The position numbers and the translations under genes were made by a program. This document shows, piece after piece, positions 1 through 12,195 of a stretch of 64,000 nucleotides of DNA; positions within the stretch are counted from its first letter, which is position 1; each line of letters opens with the position of its first letter. The stretch is from Steinernema hermaphroditum (lineage: Eukaryota > Nematoda > Chromadorea > Rhabditida > Steinernematidae): assembly GCA_030435675.1 (NCBI GenBank), contig CM059624.1:12610769-12674768 (forward strand). Direction: 5' to 3'. Under the pieces are notes generated by a model. The model saw nothing but the letters and a program-made list of their open reading frames with translations. It was not told where the DNA came from and searched no databases.

Positions 1-69
1 GGTTTCTGCTTGACCGAGGACAGCAAAGAACGCCGAAAGGATCCAGAGCACCCAGACGGAGCGATTCAT
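1..69 (-). CDS. Secreted protein, 5' end only (runs off the window)
   Basis: The minus strand opens with ATG at 67-69 and reads MNRSVWVLWILSAFFAVLGQ, then AET, to the window edge. This is a typical signal peptide: a short basic start, about 14 hydrophobic residues, and a small-residue cleavage region around VLG-QA. Only 23 codons are visible, so the mature protein and its family cannot be named. It lies downstream of toe-1 on the same strand with 269 bp between them and a TATA-like box of its own, so it is probably transcribed independently and not as an operon member. I am fairly confident it is a real start because reading frame, hydrophobic profile and TATA spacing agree. Confidence 0.6.
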   Translation of the reverse strand, partial: MNRSVWVLWILSAFFAVLGQAET

Positions 70-124
70 TGCTGCTGGCTGATTGAGCTTCGATTGGAGA
101 AAGCGACTGCATGCACTGAAATAA

Positions 125-137
125 CCGCTTATAAAGG
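125..137 (-). promoter_or_regulatory. TATA-like box for the partial secreted-protein gene
   Basis: The minus strand reads TTTATAAGCGG about 60 bp upstream of the ATG at 69. Position and sequence fit a TATA box for a secreted-protein gene. Inference only. Confidence 0.35.
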
Positions 138-338
138 CATTTGCAGACTTTGTCTATTCAGGCGCTGCAAAACACCGAAGACTGTCTACAACCTAAACAA
201 CGCTTCTGCAGTACCCCTACCGAGTCACTCACAGTGTGTAAGCGACGTTTTTCGCTATAACAATCTTTTAATGTAACAACGACAATAACAATCTGAGAGT
301 AACAAGAAACAATCAACAACAACGGATCAACAACGTCT

Positions 339-3300
339 TCATGCGGTGCTTTCCGCGGCGAATTCGGAGCCGAACTTCGTCCGGAGCATGCGGATGGTCT
401 TGTCGCACTGCTCCTCCACCTTGCGGTTGTCGTCTTCGAGAAGTTCGCTGAGGAACGGCAAGATATTCGGCAGCAGTGGCGCAACTGATTCTCCGATGCG
501 ATCGAGTAGTCTGTCGATGACGATAAGCGAGCGGTAGCGAATCTAAGAGACAGAGGTAAAGTAGGGGTAAGGCAAATGTTTCGCACCTTATGAGAAGAAT
601 TACGCGTTTTCAACATGATGCGGGTGTTCATTTCGGCAGTGAACAACTGCGTGTGAGCTTCGGCGATCTGGTAGAGGCAGTCAGCAAGTAGCGGTACGCA
701 ACGCTCCTCGTGTCCATGGCACTTCGCGTTCTCCAGTTCGTCCACGACGGATTCGTACACCGCATCGGCTCTCTCGCTAAAAAAGAGACCATTAAGACCA
801 GTGCTCCGGCTCCTGAGTATCTATACCGAACGAAGAAGTCAGAGTGCTTTGAACAGTTCGTGAGCAGCGTAAGAACTTGAGTGATCACTTCGTTCGCCGA
901 GAGCTTCTCGATAGGATGCGAGTTCTTGAGGCAGGCGAACAGCAGCTTCTTCTCTTCAGTCTTGGCAGTGTTAACGCGGATGAGCACCTTCGGGCAGAGA
1001 TCGAACAGGCTGGAGAAGTACGGCAGCGCCAAGCTGTGGTAGCTATCGTAGAACTTGTTCGCGAAGTGGAAGACGGTGATCAGGCGCATGCGATTAGCAA
1101 GCGGCGCGTCGGCAGAGAGGCCACTGGCTCCCCACTTGACCAAACTCTCCATAACCGGCTTGACCTCGCTATCTGACATCGAGTCGACCAGTTTCAGGAA
1201 CACACCGATTACAGTGGATTCGCATTTCGTGATTAGCTCGAAGCGCTAAAAGGGACGAATCACTCAGGGATAGAAGGCGCACAACCCACTTCACTAACGC
1301 TCTCGTGTTTTCGACCTTCAAAAGCGGCGAAGAAGATCTCCACAAATTTGTCAAGGTTCTTCTTGATTTCCTTCGACGACGCTGAATCGATTACATCCCC
1401 GAAGATTTGGAATAGCGACATCATTTCGCGCTAAAAGGGCATTGATAAAACGGTTCTTTGGGCATTTTGCATACAGGTTTGTTAATCAAAGACTTCAAAG
1501 CTTCGCTGACAGGCTTGAAGAGAAGTCGGAGTTCGATTCTCACGAAGGCTTTACGAATGTTGCGCAAACGGTGCTGCGAGGCACTGACACGAAGATTCGA
1601 ATCGTTGGCCAGCATATCTGGGTCATATTTGGCGCTGAGGCATGAGACCAGGTTAAGGATTCTAGCAAAGTGAGGAGTGATGAAAGCGGCGAATTGATCT
1701 ACAATGCGTTGGAGACAAGTAAGGGCGCACACCAGCAGAACATCGCTCGAGTAATGCTTGCCGCACAAGGACCGGCTAGCGACGCGCTTCCGCCTGGCAG
1801 AGGTGGACGGATCTGTCTCGGGTTCCTCGACGAGAGGGCGCGAATACGCCTCTTTCAGAATGTCAAGACAGCAGGTGAGGAGCGACTCGGCAGAGAGCAT
1901 CGTGGAGCGCATGTTGTGCGACCTGATGAGCTCGCCACACAGAAGAAGAACCGATCCAACCATGGCTTCGTCAAGTTCCTCCCATCCTTTGACCTAAAAC
2001 GAAAGTCTTCATCGGGTTGGCATGATCCTTAAACCTACAATCTTGCCACACCGTCCCATTGTAGTAGAGAGCAGGTTAGTGCTCCCAACAGTAGGAATAC
2101 GCTTAGCGATAAGCTTCAGACTGAAGGCAGCACTCTGGCACTGAGCGACCTCCTCCTTGCTCTCAGCGGGTTTCAGCCACGCGTTCAGTTTCTCCACAAA
2201 TCCAAGAAGATGGGCCGCTTCGATGGCGATCGTGTCTTGCATCATCTTGGTGTTGAGCAACTGGAGCGCCTTGTCACGAATTCTATGATCGGTCTTATCG
2301 TCAGCCAGGATGTCTCCGATAAGTCGACCGCTGACCGATGCTGGCAGAAGGTTGCGGAACTAAAGAAAGGAGGATAGAGGCTTCATCTACGACTTGATAT
2401 CTAACCCTCTCAGAAACAGTATCGCTTCGAGCTGAGAGAGCGATCCAGTACTTCAGAGTTTGCGGCGCCTTTGCCTCAGGGTCATCACGGCGACGCTTCA
2501 TGAAGTCGCGCTCATAAAATTCAACCTGCTTGCTCACAAACTCGTCTAGCTCGATGGCCAGAGACAGGAGCTTCTTGCCGAGTTGCATGAATCTGGCGTA
2601 TATCTCATCATCATCCAGCGCGGCCAACTTCTCAAACAGTGGAGGGAAGGTCAAGAACTTAGCGACCCAACCAAACACTGAGAAGCGGAAGTGGCGCAGT
2701 TTCTGGATCACATTGGCGCTGCGGTCAAACACGGGGAACAGTTCGTTAGCGGCCGGAACTGCACCTGGTTGGTCGCCACCGAGCCTTACAACGTACGACA
2801 ACAGATCTACGGCTGCTTGGAGCTACAACAATCAAATTAATCAAACGGCTAAAAATAATTTGATACCTGAGCTTCAGGTTCATACGAAGAGATCATCTCC
2901 GTCGCCATATCATCAAACATCTCGCCTTCGTGCTTGTTGTCTTTAGGTTCGCCACCAGCAGGGCGCTGCCACTTTTGACAGAATTCATCGAAGAGAACAG
3001 CGAGCACAACCCAGATGTATTTGGAACCGACAGATCGACCGATGGCTTCCACGATGCGCATACGTCGGTGGGCAGGAATGTCACCCAGCGAAACAGCAAG
3101 GATCCGAGATAAGGACAAAAGACGATCGCGACCCTGAAATACAGGGATCATCTCTTGTATTTCGGCGATGAATACACACCGCTTGACTCTCCACATCATT
3201 GAAAACGGCCTTGAAGAGAACATTGAGTGTTTCTTCGAGAATTTCTAGGGTGACTTCGTTGTCCTTTTTGAGCAGTCCTGAGCCCATGAACGTGAACACT

Positions 3301-5883
3301 GACATCACTTGTTTAAGAACGGTCACTGAATTGATCGAGACGGCCGCCGTGAGGAGTTTGAGTGCATCTCGGAGGAAACGATGATCATCAGTGGTGCGGA
3401 TGCCTTGGATGATCGGGTCAAGAGCCAGGTCCTTTGTTGTGATCTTATAAGAACCAGGGTTCTTCAACAGTCGAATGAGACACTGAATGGAGAGCTGCTG
3501 AAGAGCGCTCCATGATTCTTCCGTTCTTCTGTCAATGGCACTAAAAGCGGCGCTTTAAAAGATGTCGTTAAATGTACACGCTTACTCATTTTGGAGGGTG
3601 AAGAGGCGTCTGAGAAGTGCCTGCGAGCATCGAATGCGTTTGTTGAGGATGAGCACTTCCAGAGCGAGTTCAACCAACTTCAAACGGTCCGTGGAGGTAG
3701 ACGGCTCTGGGAGCTCAGCAGAAGCTTCTGTGACCTTAGCATTCTTTCGCTTCGGCTGGGCGGACGGAGGGACTGACACCAACAACGTGGCATAGAAGTC
3801 AGCTGCGATTTCCATCTGAATTGGTTTCCCAATGAAGAGGACTCTCAACGACCCATTACCGTAGAAAGCAGGCTGCGCACATCGTTTTTGATTTCGGCAT
3901 GGCGTGCTCCAACAGTGAGTGCGTTTCTGACGAAGGCATTAATATCCGGTGTGTCTTCGTCCTTCAGATACTTGTCGTTGATCGATGCGAATGCCCATCT
4001 GACCTCGTCCCACTTCTCATTCTTGAGCATAATAATGACAGTTGACAGAGTATCCTTGAACGGCTTCTTGGAGGCGATCGGTACTTGAGTCTGCGCTAAG
4101 TTCGTTCGTTTTGCCTCATCGCGACTGACAACAGTGTTCTTGTTGATGTCGAACTCCATTGTAGGATCTTCGCAAATAGATTTTCGCAACGTGCTGCGGC
4201 GTCTTCTGCGCTTGCGGTTAACATCGATCGCTCCAATCTGGAGGTAGATCATCATCATTCGTACTTGTCGAGACCTAACTCACCTCATCTTCTGTGACCT
4301 TGCATTGATCAAGTAGCGAAGGAACAAGCTTTGGGTCGCGGACCAACCATTCAGCTCGAACAACGTTGAATTCCTCGGTGAAACGTAGGACCAGCGCGCG
4401 TGTATTTTTCCGAACACTCTTCGGTAACTTCACATCACCAAGGTCGGCGAAGTGCTGAACGAAGATGCTGAAGAACTTCGCAGCTTGGCGGTTCGAGATC
4501 GCCGTGGGCTCCGACATCATTTCGATGAATGCGTAGCACTGCTTTCTCTCCTCGGCATCCTGCTCTGATTCGATGATGATGTCAAAGAGCGTCTTCCAAA
4601 GTGGCGCCAGGAACTTCGTCAGATCGGCTTTCGCAGCAATCTCCTTCAAACATTTGCAGACTTCCTGGTATTGCTCTTTCCGGATGATTTTCAGCAGTGA
4701 CTTCCTCGAAAACTCTTTGATCGACTGCCTTTGACACAGAATGATGACGGCACACAGAGACGATTCCATCCATTCACTGCGCAGCTTCTGTATTGTACAA
4801 AATAATTGACAGTTTTAATGCCATAGGGCTTACCATCAAGCAGGCCTTCAGGAGAATCTTGGAAACAGCTTCTGTCAATGGTACGGCCATTGCCAACTGA
4901 CAAACTGCTGCCAGAGCGCCATGGCGGAAAGAGGAGATGGATGACCTGCAACAGGCTGTTCAACCATGGATACGAAAGGCAAAAACGTACTTTAATCCGA
5001 GCGCGATTGAAGAAATAGCTTTGGAGATCACTTGGTCGGTAACAGCACTGGTGTCTTGGAACATTTTGAGAAGCAACTGCGTGTAGAAAGCGAACCAGAC
5101 ATTCAAGCGTTTCGCGACAAACTCTTCACCAAGGAGCTAAGATAGTGACCATTAATGAGAGAGCTAGCAAGGGTCAGCAGTACCTCTAAGGCCCGGACAA
5201 TGCGGTTGGTGACTACGTTCAAAATGGAAGACGACACGCGCATGCTCTCTTTGACGACCTTATTGAGAGGAACGGGAGAAGCAACATCGGCAAAGGATTT
5301 CAGCCATGCCCATTCCGAGGTCTTTTTGATGTCCAAAATGTGAATAAGTCGTCCAAAGAAGTTTGACGAGTGGAAGGGAAGGAACGTCTTTAACACGAGC
5401 TCGGTGTTGTACGAGTGAATCTGAAGAAGGAAAGATGTATAAGCGCCAAGAGAGCGATGAATTCACCTCGTAACGGTGGATGAGCCATTCAAGGACTTCG
5501 TGGCAGGCGAAGTGCTGGGCGTATGGGCACAACCGAAGTAGAAAGCATTCGATCTTCTCGTCCAGCGCTTTGTTTTCCTCCGCTGTGAGTTGTCCGCGCT
5601 GGAACTGGAGAGCGCTCTCTTCGAAGAATTCTGGCGCCACACCCTCGAGGCTTCTGTCGATCTTGCAGAGGGCGTTATAACCCTTCAAGCCTAAAAACAA
5701 AAGATTAACCTTCTGAAAAGGATAAGATGTGAACTAGCCGATCTTGAGGAAAGTCTCTCTGTCCAACCCAGCCGCTTCCTTGTTGTCGTAAAGCAGCGAA
5801 ACCCGGACGCGTTGCGCGGCGAGCGAAGACGTCGCCGCCGTCCGGAGATTTTCGAGCTGGCGCGAGAGCGATGTCATCGCCAT
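339..5883 (-). CDS. toe-1: HEATR1/UTP10-type U3 snoRNP (SSU processome) HEAT-repeat protein, TOE-1 homologue
   Basis: Seventeen exons with introns of about 40-60 bp give roughly 1,600 residues, close to the nematode TOE-1 length and shorter than human HEATR1 (about 2,140). The N-terminus MAMTSLSRQLENL, then VSLLYDNKEAAGLDRETFL, matches the UTP10 N-terminal domain, as do ALDEKIECFLLRLCPYAQHF and EVLEWLIHRYEIHSYNTELV further on. The C-terminus (PFLSELLEDDNRKVEEQCDK, then TIRMLRTKFG) is the conserved HEATR1 tail. In other eukaryotes this protein acts in the nucleolus in 18S pre-rRNA processing and Pol I transcription; in C. elegans TOE-1 was named as an ERK target. Exon 1 is 5739-5883, the last exon 339-542. 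The first intron (5691-5738) must use a GC donor to keep frame. A basic run RKRRRRR near 4205-4235 is a likely nucleolar signal. The start chosen is the first ATG of MAM; the third codon is an alternative. Confidence 0.9.
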
Positions 5884-7163
5884 CTGGAAGCAGAAATTAG
5901 TTTGTTGGGAGGTGTTTTGCCGGAAAAATTAACGAAAACAACGCGAAATCAGCGAACGGAGAGAGATTGTTGCTATAAAATCCCAAACTTTGGCTTTTAA
6001 CTAATCGTGTCGAGACCACCTGTCAATATCAGATGATCAAACTGGCGAAGTGGCGCGGAAGTCGAAACGCTTCCACGGGTCTGTAATTGTAATCAATAAG
6101 GCAGAATGCGAGTCGACTACGATACTTCACAATACTTTAGCCAACTAATTTTGTGATCTTGCGAGGAAAAAGAACGATGCTGGTCTAGTTGGGAAGTCTG
6201 CAGGCATATCTCGAAATGCAATTCCTGGCTATTTCTCTCTAGACGCGTTCAGTCTGTCTAGATTCAAGATTCTAGACTGCAGTCGTGATTTGATACATTA
6301 CGTCGAGTGGAAAATGCTCAAGACTGTAAAGCGAAGACGGAAAATCAGCGAAGAGAGAGCCGCAAGTTGATAATCATGCGACGAGGATAAACAAATCCCA
6401 ACATTTCTTTTCAAAAACATCAAAGATAACGCACTCCGCAGGCAAAGTCGCTGCAACAAGGTGTCACTCTTCACAACAATTCCGAATTTTGAGCTCTTGG
6501 GTACACCATGAGTGGATCTTTCTGGTCTAAAGGTAGAGCCAAAATTTCGATTGTAGACAAGCAATTTTCTCCCACAGCGATCAAAACATGAGATTGTCTA
6601 AGAGTACTGTCTCGTCCGCATACGTGACTTCCTTCCTCTCCCTCGCGGCGAACGAGTGGTGGTCTTCTTGAACGTTGTTTCGCCCCTTATCAGAGGACGG
6701 TGACGGCGTCGCTTCGGACGGTTGTGTAATGTTCGTCGTTTGCCCTTTCCTCACTCCATCGCGTGCGAATTTTGAACTGTGAGCGCTCCCCTTTCAAGCT
6801 ACCAATTTAGCCGGAATAGTAGCGCAAGATAGAACGCTTAATTTGCAACTATTTCTGCAAAATTTGAGTTATTTTTCCAAAAATGTGTTCTTTGCGGTTT
6901 GCAACTTGTTTTCGCTGAATACTGCTTATCGATTTTCGTATTTCGTCCACTTTAGAGTGACAGCGCAGCGCTTTCTTGTTGCATCAGAAAGTGCAATTGT
7001 GCAAACGTGTGCCTTTGTGGCTTTCGAAATAAGAACATGTATATTCAATTCTGAGTGAACACGTCAGTGCTAACTGTCTCTTTTATAATCAGGCATGCGC
7101 GTCGCTGGTCTTTTGTCGAACTTCCCCTTGTACTTTGATCAAAAATTGATCGCTCATTTCAGA
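5884..7163. other. Intergenic spacer between divergent toe-1 (-) and mai-2 (+)
   Basis: About 1.28 kb with no ORF that looks coding. It must contain the toe-1 promoter at its left and the mai-2 promoter at its right. Between 6190 and 6290 there are several AGAC/GTCT words (for example GTCTGTCTAG, TCTAGACTGC), a motif that recurs through the window. No RNA gene was recognised. Confidence 0.5.
7151..7163 (+). promoter_or_regulatory. Probable spliced-leader acceptor in front of mai-2
   Basis: GCTCATTTCAG ends immediately before A-ATG at 7164. A nematode 3' splice site sitting on the start codon, with no convincing donor upstream, is the usual sign of spliced-leader trans-splicing. It also supports starting mai-2 at 7164 and not at the in-frame upstream ATG at 7095. 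Confidence 0.5.
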
Positions 7164-7503
7164 ATGTCTCTCCGTCTTATTCCCCGTGCTGCTCAAGTCA
7201 GTCGTGTTTTCGTGCGCCTGAGCTCGAGCAACATCCGCGATGCTGGCGGAGCTTTCGGAAAGATGGAACAGGCGCGCGAGGAGGAATATTTCTACAAGCT
7301 GGTAATAACAACGTTAGCTGTGCTATATTAACCGTTTTTCCTTCTAGCAAAAGGCCCAGCTGAAGTCCATGAAGGACCAGATCCGCCGTGAAATCGAGCA
7401 CCACGAGAAGCAGGCCAAGAACCACCAGGATGTCATCGATCGCCATAAGAAGCGCATTGAGGAGTTGGACCAGGAGCACGAATCCCTGAACAAGTCGCAG
7501 TAA
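7164..7503 (+). CDS. mai-2: Mitochondrial F1-ATPase inhibitor (IF1 family)
   Basis: Two exons (7164-7301, 7348-7503) give 97 residues. Residues 1 to about 22 (MSLRLIPRAAQVSRVFVRLS) are rich in Arg/Ser and lack acids, as expected of a mitochondrial presequence. The inhibitory segment follows: GGAFGKMEQAREEEYFYKLQ, matching the IF1 core in which a Gly-rich stretch precedes an amphipathic helix that blocks rotation of F1 at low pH. The C-terminal half (KDQIRREIEHHEKQAKNHQD and on) is a His-rich coiled coil of the kind that controls IF1 dimerisation. IF1 prevents ATP hydrolysis by reversed ATP synthase in the matrix. Length is close to C. elegans MAI-2. Splice phase is 0 and the frame is clean to TAA. 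Confidence 0.93.
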
Positions 7504-7675
7504 TTAAGAAGACCAGGAAATTTATTGTTTTATGTGTAAATTTCGGTTGTAGTTTTATGGTAAATTATTAGGCAAATTGGGTGTGTGGGTCATGATAGTA
7601 ATTCAGCTCATATCGTATCTGGTGATTTTGGTTTTGGTGATGTGCATCTATCTTATTCCAGTGCTGACGCGGGTT

Positions 7676-8331
7676 ATGGCTTGTACACGTGTCGTGGCGG
7701 CTGGAATGCTGGTGTATCGGCGACCCAAGGGTGTTGCTGAGTATCTCTTCCTGCAGGCATCTTATGAGCCATACCACTGGACGCCGCCTAAAGGTATAAG
7801 TTTCGGTGGTTGTCGATCTGAAGTTTCTGCCTGATTGTCGTAAATGGAGCGGTTGTGTCTGCGTGTTGCTGCCAGACAGTACCTGTCAGAGAGTTGCAGG
7901 CAGACTGGTTCACTCACATTGACCGCTCGTCCTTCGTACTAGACAGGAATGACATCGTTCATAGACAGTAGACAGTCTTCTCATGTCCTGCTGCTTATCA
8001 ACTGACTCCTCTTGTAGGACACATCGAATGGGACCAAGGCGAAGACGAATACGCGGGCGCTCTCCGGGAGACTCACGAAGAAGCAGGGATCTTGGAAGAT
8101 CAACTCGACGTACACAAAGACGTGTCCTATGAAATGAACTACCTGGCGAACGGAAAACCCAAGAAGGTGAAATACTGGCTGGCTCATCTCCGTGGCGATA
8201 AGGACATCCAACTTTCGCACGAACACAAAAACTGGAAGTGGCTGCAACTCAGCGAGGCGATCGAAACAGCGAAGTTCCCCGAAATCGAGAAGATGCTTCG
8301 TGAAGCCGACAGCTACTTGAATAAACACTGA
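7676..8331 (+). CDS. ndx-4: Nudix hydrolase, diadenosine tetraphosphate (Ap4A) hydrolase
   Basis: Two exons (7676-7793, 8018-8331) joined in phase 1 give 143 residues. The N-terminus MACTRVVAAGMLVYRRPKG and the stretch LFLQASYEPYHWTPPKGH are typical of Ap4A hydrolases, and the Nudix helix REThEEAGI is present as RETHEEAGI. WLAHLRGD, then QLSHEHKNWKWLQL further on, matches the NDX-4/NUDT2 C-terminal half, including the HEHxxWKW signature. The enzyme cleaves Ap4A asymmetrically to ATP and AMP in the cytosol. Odd point: between PKGH and the helix the sequence is IEWDQGEDE, two residues longer than the usual form, so the Nudix box is GX7E instead of GX5E. The 224-bp intron is long for this block and carries several AGACAG words. 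The start is set by an upstream pyrimidine-rich acceptor-like TTATTCCAG. Confidence 0.92.
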
Positions 8332-10922
8332 TTGCCCCATATTTGTAAGATTTATGTCTATGATTTTTTAAGATTTAAGAACTTTGATCTGTTTACGTCT
8401 TTGTTGATTGTGGTGACGTGACATGGGCCGGGATGATCCCTCGACGATGACAGTTGTTTGTCGCAGAGGTAAACAAAGTCGTTTCTTCTTATAAACGTTT
8501 CTAATTTCGTGGCAGAGCTCGTAGTGCCTAGGGATTTACGCTAATCTTCAGTGGTATCGAATGATGCTTATGGCGAATGTGATTTTTGAGACTGAAGGCT
8601 GATCGACGCAATGGCGCAGAAGGCCATACGGATAATTTATGTGTTGTGAGGTTGAAGGCTGGAAGATACTGGACTTAGACCAGACTCAGGTAAACCGGTC
8701 TGTTGTCTCATGGACCAACCTAATGTCGCACAAGTTTGCATGAATTTAAGCGGTCGAATATGGTCCTTTCTGAATGTTCCTTTCGGCGTTTCCTCTAGGG
8801 CACATTACCGTAACCCAGTTCGCCTCATCAAAATGGTTTCAGGAGCAGCCAAAAACGTCCCTCCGCAATCCTGAACGGTTCTTTTCAGCTATAATAGAAA
8901 GGAGTCGAGTGGAAACTGCGGTTGTCCTTTTTGTTTTAGATAGCAAAGATCAGCATTGTCTTTGTTTTGCCTAATGACAACTTTAAGCTGTTGCCCTATT
9001 GGAGAGTTAAAACTCATGCCCACTTGAATGGATCGGGTGACCTTTCTGGCAAGACGTAACAAGTAATGTCGATTTTTGGGCCTTGGTCAGCTATACAACA
9101 CCCTTGGACCAATTGCCCTCTCCGTCTCCAAAAGTAACAATTAGAAAGAAGCCGCTATAATCCGTGTTGTGACGGCTAGCTGCCAATTATCTTAATTTTT
9201 AATGTGCTGTTTCGGCTGAGTGATTCTCTAAGGCTCGTCGGGTTGATTAGAAGCGATGGGGTGGAAATTCGCGGAAATTCTTAGCCATCCCAAGAATTGT
9301 ATTTTTGAGTTTTGTGCTGGAAAATGCGAATCTCGTCTAAAGCGCGATGGGATCGCTTAGACATAACAAGAAGGACTGCTTAAAGCAGCTTAGGGAAGAT
9401 AGTAAGTAGTGTAATGGGCAAAGGTTTGAATTTTCTCTCTCCAGAGCTCAGACACAAGTGTTTCACTAGGAGTGTTTCATTTGTGCTCGATGATCGGTCG
9501 GATCGTCCGTCCGTTCTCTCAGAAATGAATTCGAGAGAGCGGTTGTTTTCGGCCGTCCTTCTTGTCAAACTGTCTATCTTTTCAAAGAGCTTAACATTAA
9601 CGGGTCGATAGCGATCGGTCGGTCGGCGATCCACTCGCTCTCTCTGAGGTTTCTCGAATGCTTCCAAAAAGACCTGGAAAATTAGGGGTAAATGGATAAG
9701 ATAAGCCTGATTCTGTGCTAAATTTTTGGATAAAAGAGGTCCTTTCCAACCCAATCTGTGTCGCGTGGCGGATTTTTGAGAGCCTGCTTGGTCAGTGAAT
9801 TCATGAAGGTTAAGATTTCAGATGTATTATAACTCGGAGGTTAGTGTAGCTAGCGCTATTCCTTGGGACTTTCACAGTGCTTGCCTTGTCAATTCATTGT
9901 GAAATCGTGTATCAATACAAATTGGTCTCTATAATTTAATATTCATAAACATTGATGTCGTGAAATGATAAATGAGGTCTTTCAAATCATTGTTTTGCCG
10001 AATCTGTTTCCTCGTGGTCGCTTTCAAGTCTTTAGGTTCTCCGTCCAATGATTACAGGTGGGTACACCATCTGTATCTTCCCGAAAGTCGCATTTTTGAT
10101 GATCGCTGTATGCAATTAGAACGTGGTGACGTGACCACAATGTGTCTACCTTTACCAAACGTATTGCAGGCTAGGACATACAAGTAAAGGCCTCCTCAAA
10201 ATGAACCCCCCTCAGAACATCAACGTGAAATTGCGCCTCTGGAATAAACGTTTCTTCGAAAATTTAAATGTACTATTCAGCCATCTCTTTGACTTTTTTG
10301 TTTATTCAAAACCGCTTTTCTTTCTAATGTCCTCTACAAAGTAAACACCACCGCTTTAGGGCTGTTTATCGTTTCGGACTAATAAATTATGAGTCTGCCA
10401 CATCCTCGATAAACCTAATCATCACTCGTGGACATGTACTTTAGCTTACGTGGCCCAATCGTCATGTTCTCACATTTCATTATGTTCCCACATACATCGG
10501 CCTTTGTTTCGGCGTAAGGCCTGTTTCTAGGAATCCTGCCAGTTTTTTGTTTGGTGATCTGTGTACATGGGTTATTCATGAACAAAAGATCGGATTTCCT
10601 GGTTGAATGCACTTATGATGTTTGCAGATCTTTGTCACGAATCGATAATTTTTGGATTCATCTAGTTCTTCAATGCTGACAAAAAAAATCTGAGTTAGCG
10701 ACTTAGGACCGAAGCCTTTCAAACTCCCCCAATCCTCCCTCGCCTCATCCTTGTTTCCCATGTTTGGCCGCCTTTAAGAGACAAATTTTTTCCTCGAAAA
10801 CCAGCATTAATCTTGTTATTGTGTGCTTCCGAAATGTCAAAGTTTAGAAGTCAAGCCGGGCTTCCATAAATCCAGTGGATGCTCGGCCGCACGACAACAA
10901 ATTAAATATGCGCCTTTTTTGC

Positions 10923-10946
10923 GCCCCTCCGGCCTCCCGGAGGGGC
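10923..10946. repeat. Short perfect GC hairpin
   Basis: Ten perfectly paired bases, GCCCCTCCGG and CCGGAGGGGC, around a 4-base loop. It stands out in an AT-rich background but has no nearby gene. Function unknown. Confidence 0.4.
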
Positions 10947-11551
10947 TTCGTCAAACGTTTTCCGCCCGTCACTGTTCCCAATGGGAAGTGCAAACGGACT
11001 CTGAATCATATTTTTGCCACTAGAATGCGTTAGGCTCAATAAATCATCCGGTGGTGAACAAGTCGCGACGTTTTTCTGTGTCGTGTCGGTTTTGTTTCTT
11101 TTGGCATTCGGTCGAAAAACATCGTCTCTTTCAAGCCGTCCGTGAACATTCGATTTTTGAGCTCGTGTCTTTGATTTTTTTTATGAATTTAGTGAACTGA
11201 TTTGGGAGCGCTTTCGACAGTGAAATCATTGTTTTCATTTTGTTGATAGCTTATCAGCTTTGTTTCATTTTTGAGCTCCGCAAATTTCATTTCACATTTT
11301 CTCGAAAACTCTTATGGCTGGAGATAATGGTGTTTTTGTTCCAGCGTCATAAATTAGGGGGAACGATATTTTTTCGTGATTTTACTAGTTGTTTTGTGAT
11401 TTTATTTTACCAGAAAAGTATTTTTGAGCGTATAGTGCTGTGGTAGAATAAGTTACAGATCTCTACGTTCCACAGATTCCATCATAATATGACCACCTGT
11501 TGTAATGTAGCGATTTTCAAATGCAATTTATCTTACCGAATCAACGACGTT

Positions 11552-11983
11552 AAGGCCCATTTATACTCTGCGCGACACAAAACGCCCTTTTTGGTGTCGC
11601 TTAGCTTGTCTACGTGTGACTATTTACGCAAAACCAAATAAAACTGCACAGTCATGATGCTTTTGGACCGGGATATCAAACTATCAAAAGAAAAAAATTT
11701 TAAGTTAACTTTACGTAGGTTAACTTAGCTGTCGCTTAGCTTCAAGTTGACTGTCGCGCAGCTACGCGACACAGCTGCGCGACAGTCAACTTGAAGCTAA
11801 GCGACAGTTAACTTAACCTACATGGCAAGTCCCAAAAATATTTTCTTTTGATGGTTTGATGGCCCGGTCCAAAAGCATCATGACTGTGCAGTTTTATTTG
11901 GTTTTGCGTAAATAGTCACACGTAGACAAGCTAAGCGACACCAAAAAGGGCGTTTTGTGTCGCGCAGAGTATAAATGGGCCTT
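11552..11983. mobile_element. Foldback MITE-like element with about 210-bp inverted arms
   Basis: The left arm starts AAGGCCCATTTATACTCTGC and the right arm is its near-perfect reverse complement, ending GGGCCTT; the arms run almost to a short loop near 11765-11772 (centre ACGCGACAC). Each arm includes CGCGACACAAAACGCC and a run ending in the CTGTCGCGCAGCT stem. The element encodes nothing. The ends lie beside TA dinucleotides, compatible with TA target duplication, although one extra T makes this uncertain. The same end sequence (TTAAGGCCC) reappears at 63.68 kb, so a family exists here. Confidence 0.75.
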
Positions 11984-12084
11984 TACGCCGCACTGTCTCA
12001 TAATGTATAAGAAAAACGGAATCATACCGTTGACGTTTTGAGGAGAACGCTCATCGGTCACTGTGAGCAGGAGGCTGATTCCGC

Positions 12085-12195
12085 TGGGGCGCGGCGGTGG
12101 AGCACATCGGGCGAAGTGGCGTAGGGAAACTATCATCGGAGCAGCTGGAGTGGCTTCGGAGTTCGAGCTAAGCTGTGGCTTTACGTGGTGGTGGT
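12085..12195 (+). repeat. Dispersed repeat, copy 1
   Basis: A GC-richer block containing GTGGCGTAGGGAAACTATCA and GGAGCAGCTGGAG. Related sequence appears on the minus strand at 14760-14870 and on the minus strand near 62760-62835. The similarity is patchy and no protein was identified. It begins about 100 bp beyond the foldback element. Confidence 0.45.

Noticed and set aside
10..276. 88-residue plus-strand ORF at the window start
   Set aside because: It is antisense to a clear signal-peptide start on the minus strand and crosses its TATA box.
9380..9754. 124-residue minus-strand ORF
   Set aside because: Open mainly because of CGATCGGTCGG-type direct repeats (about 9488-9530 and 9605-9655); no domain, no neighbours in frame.
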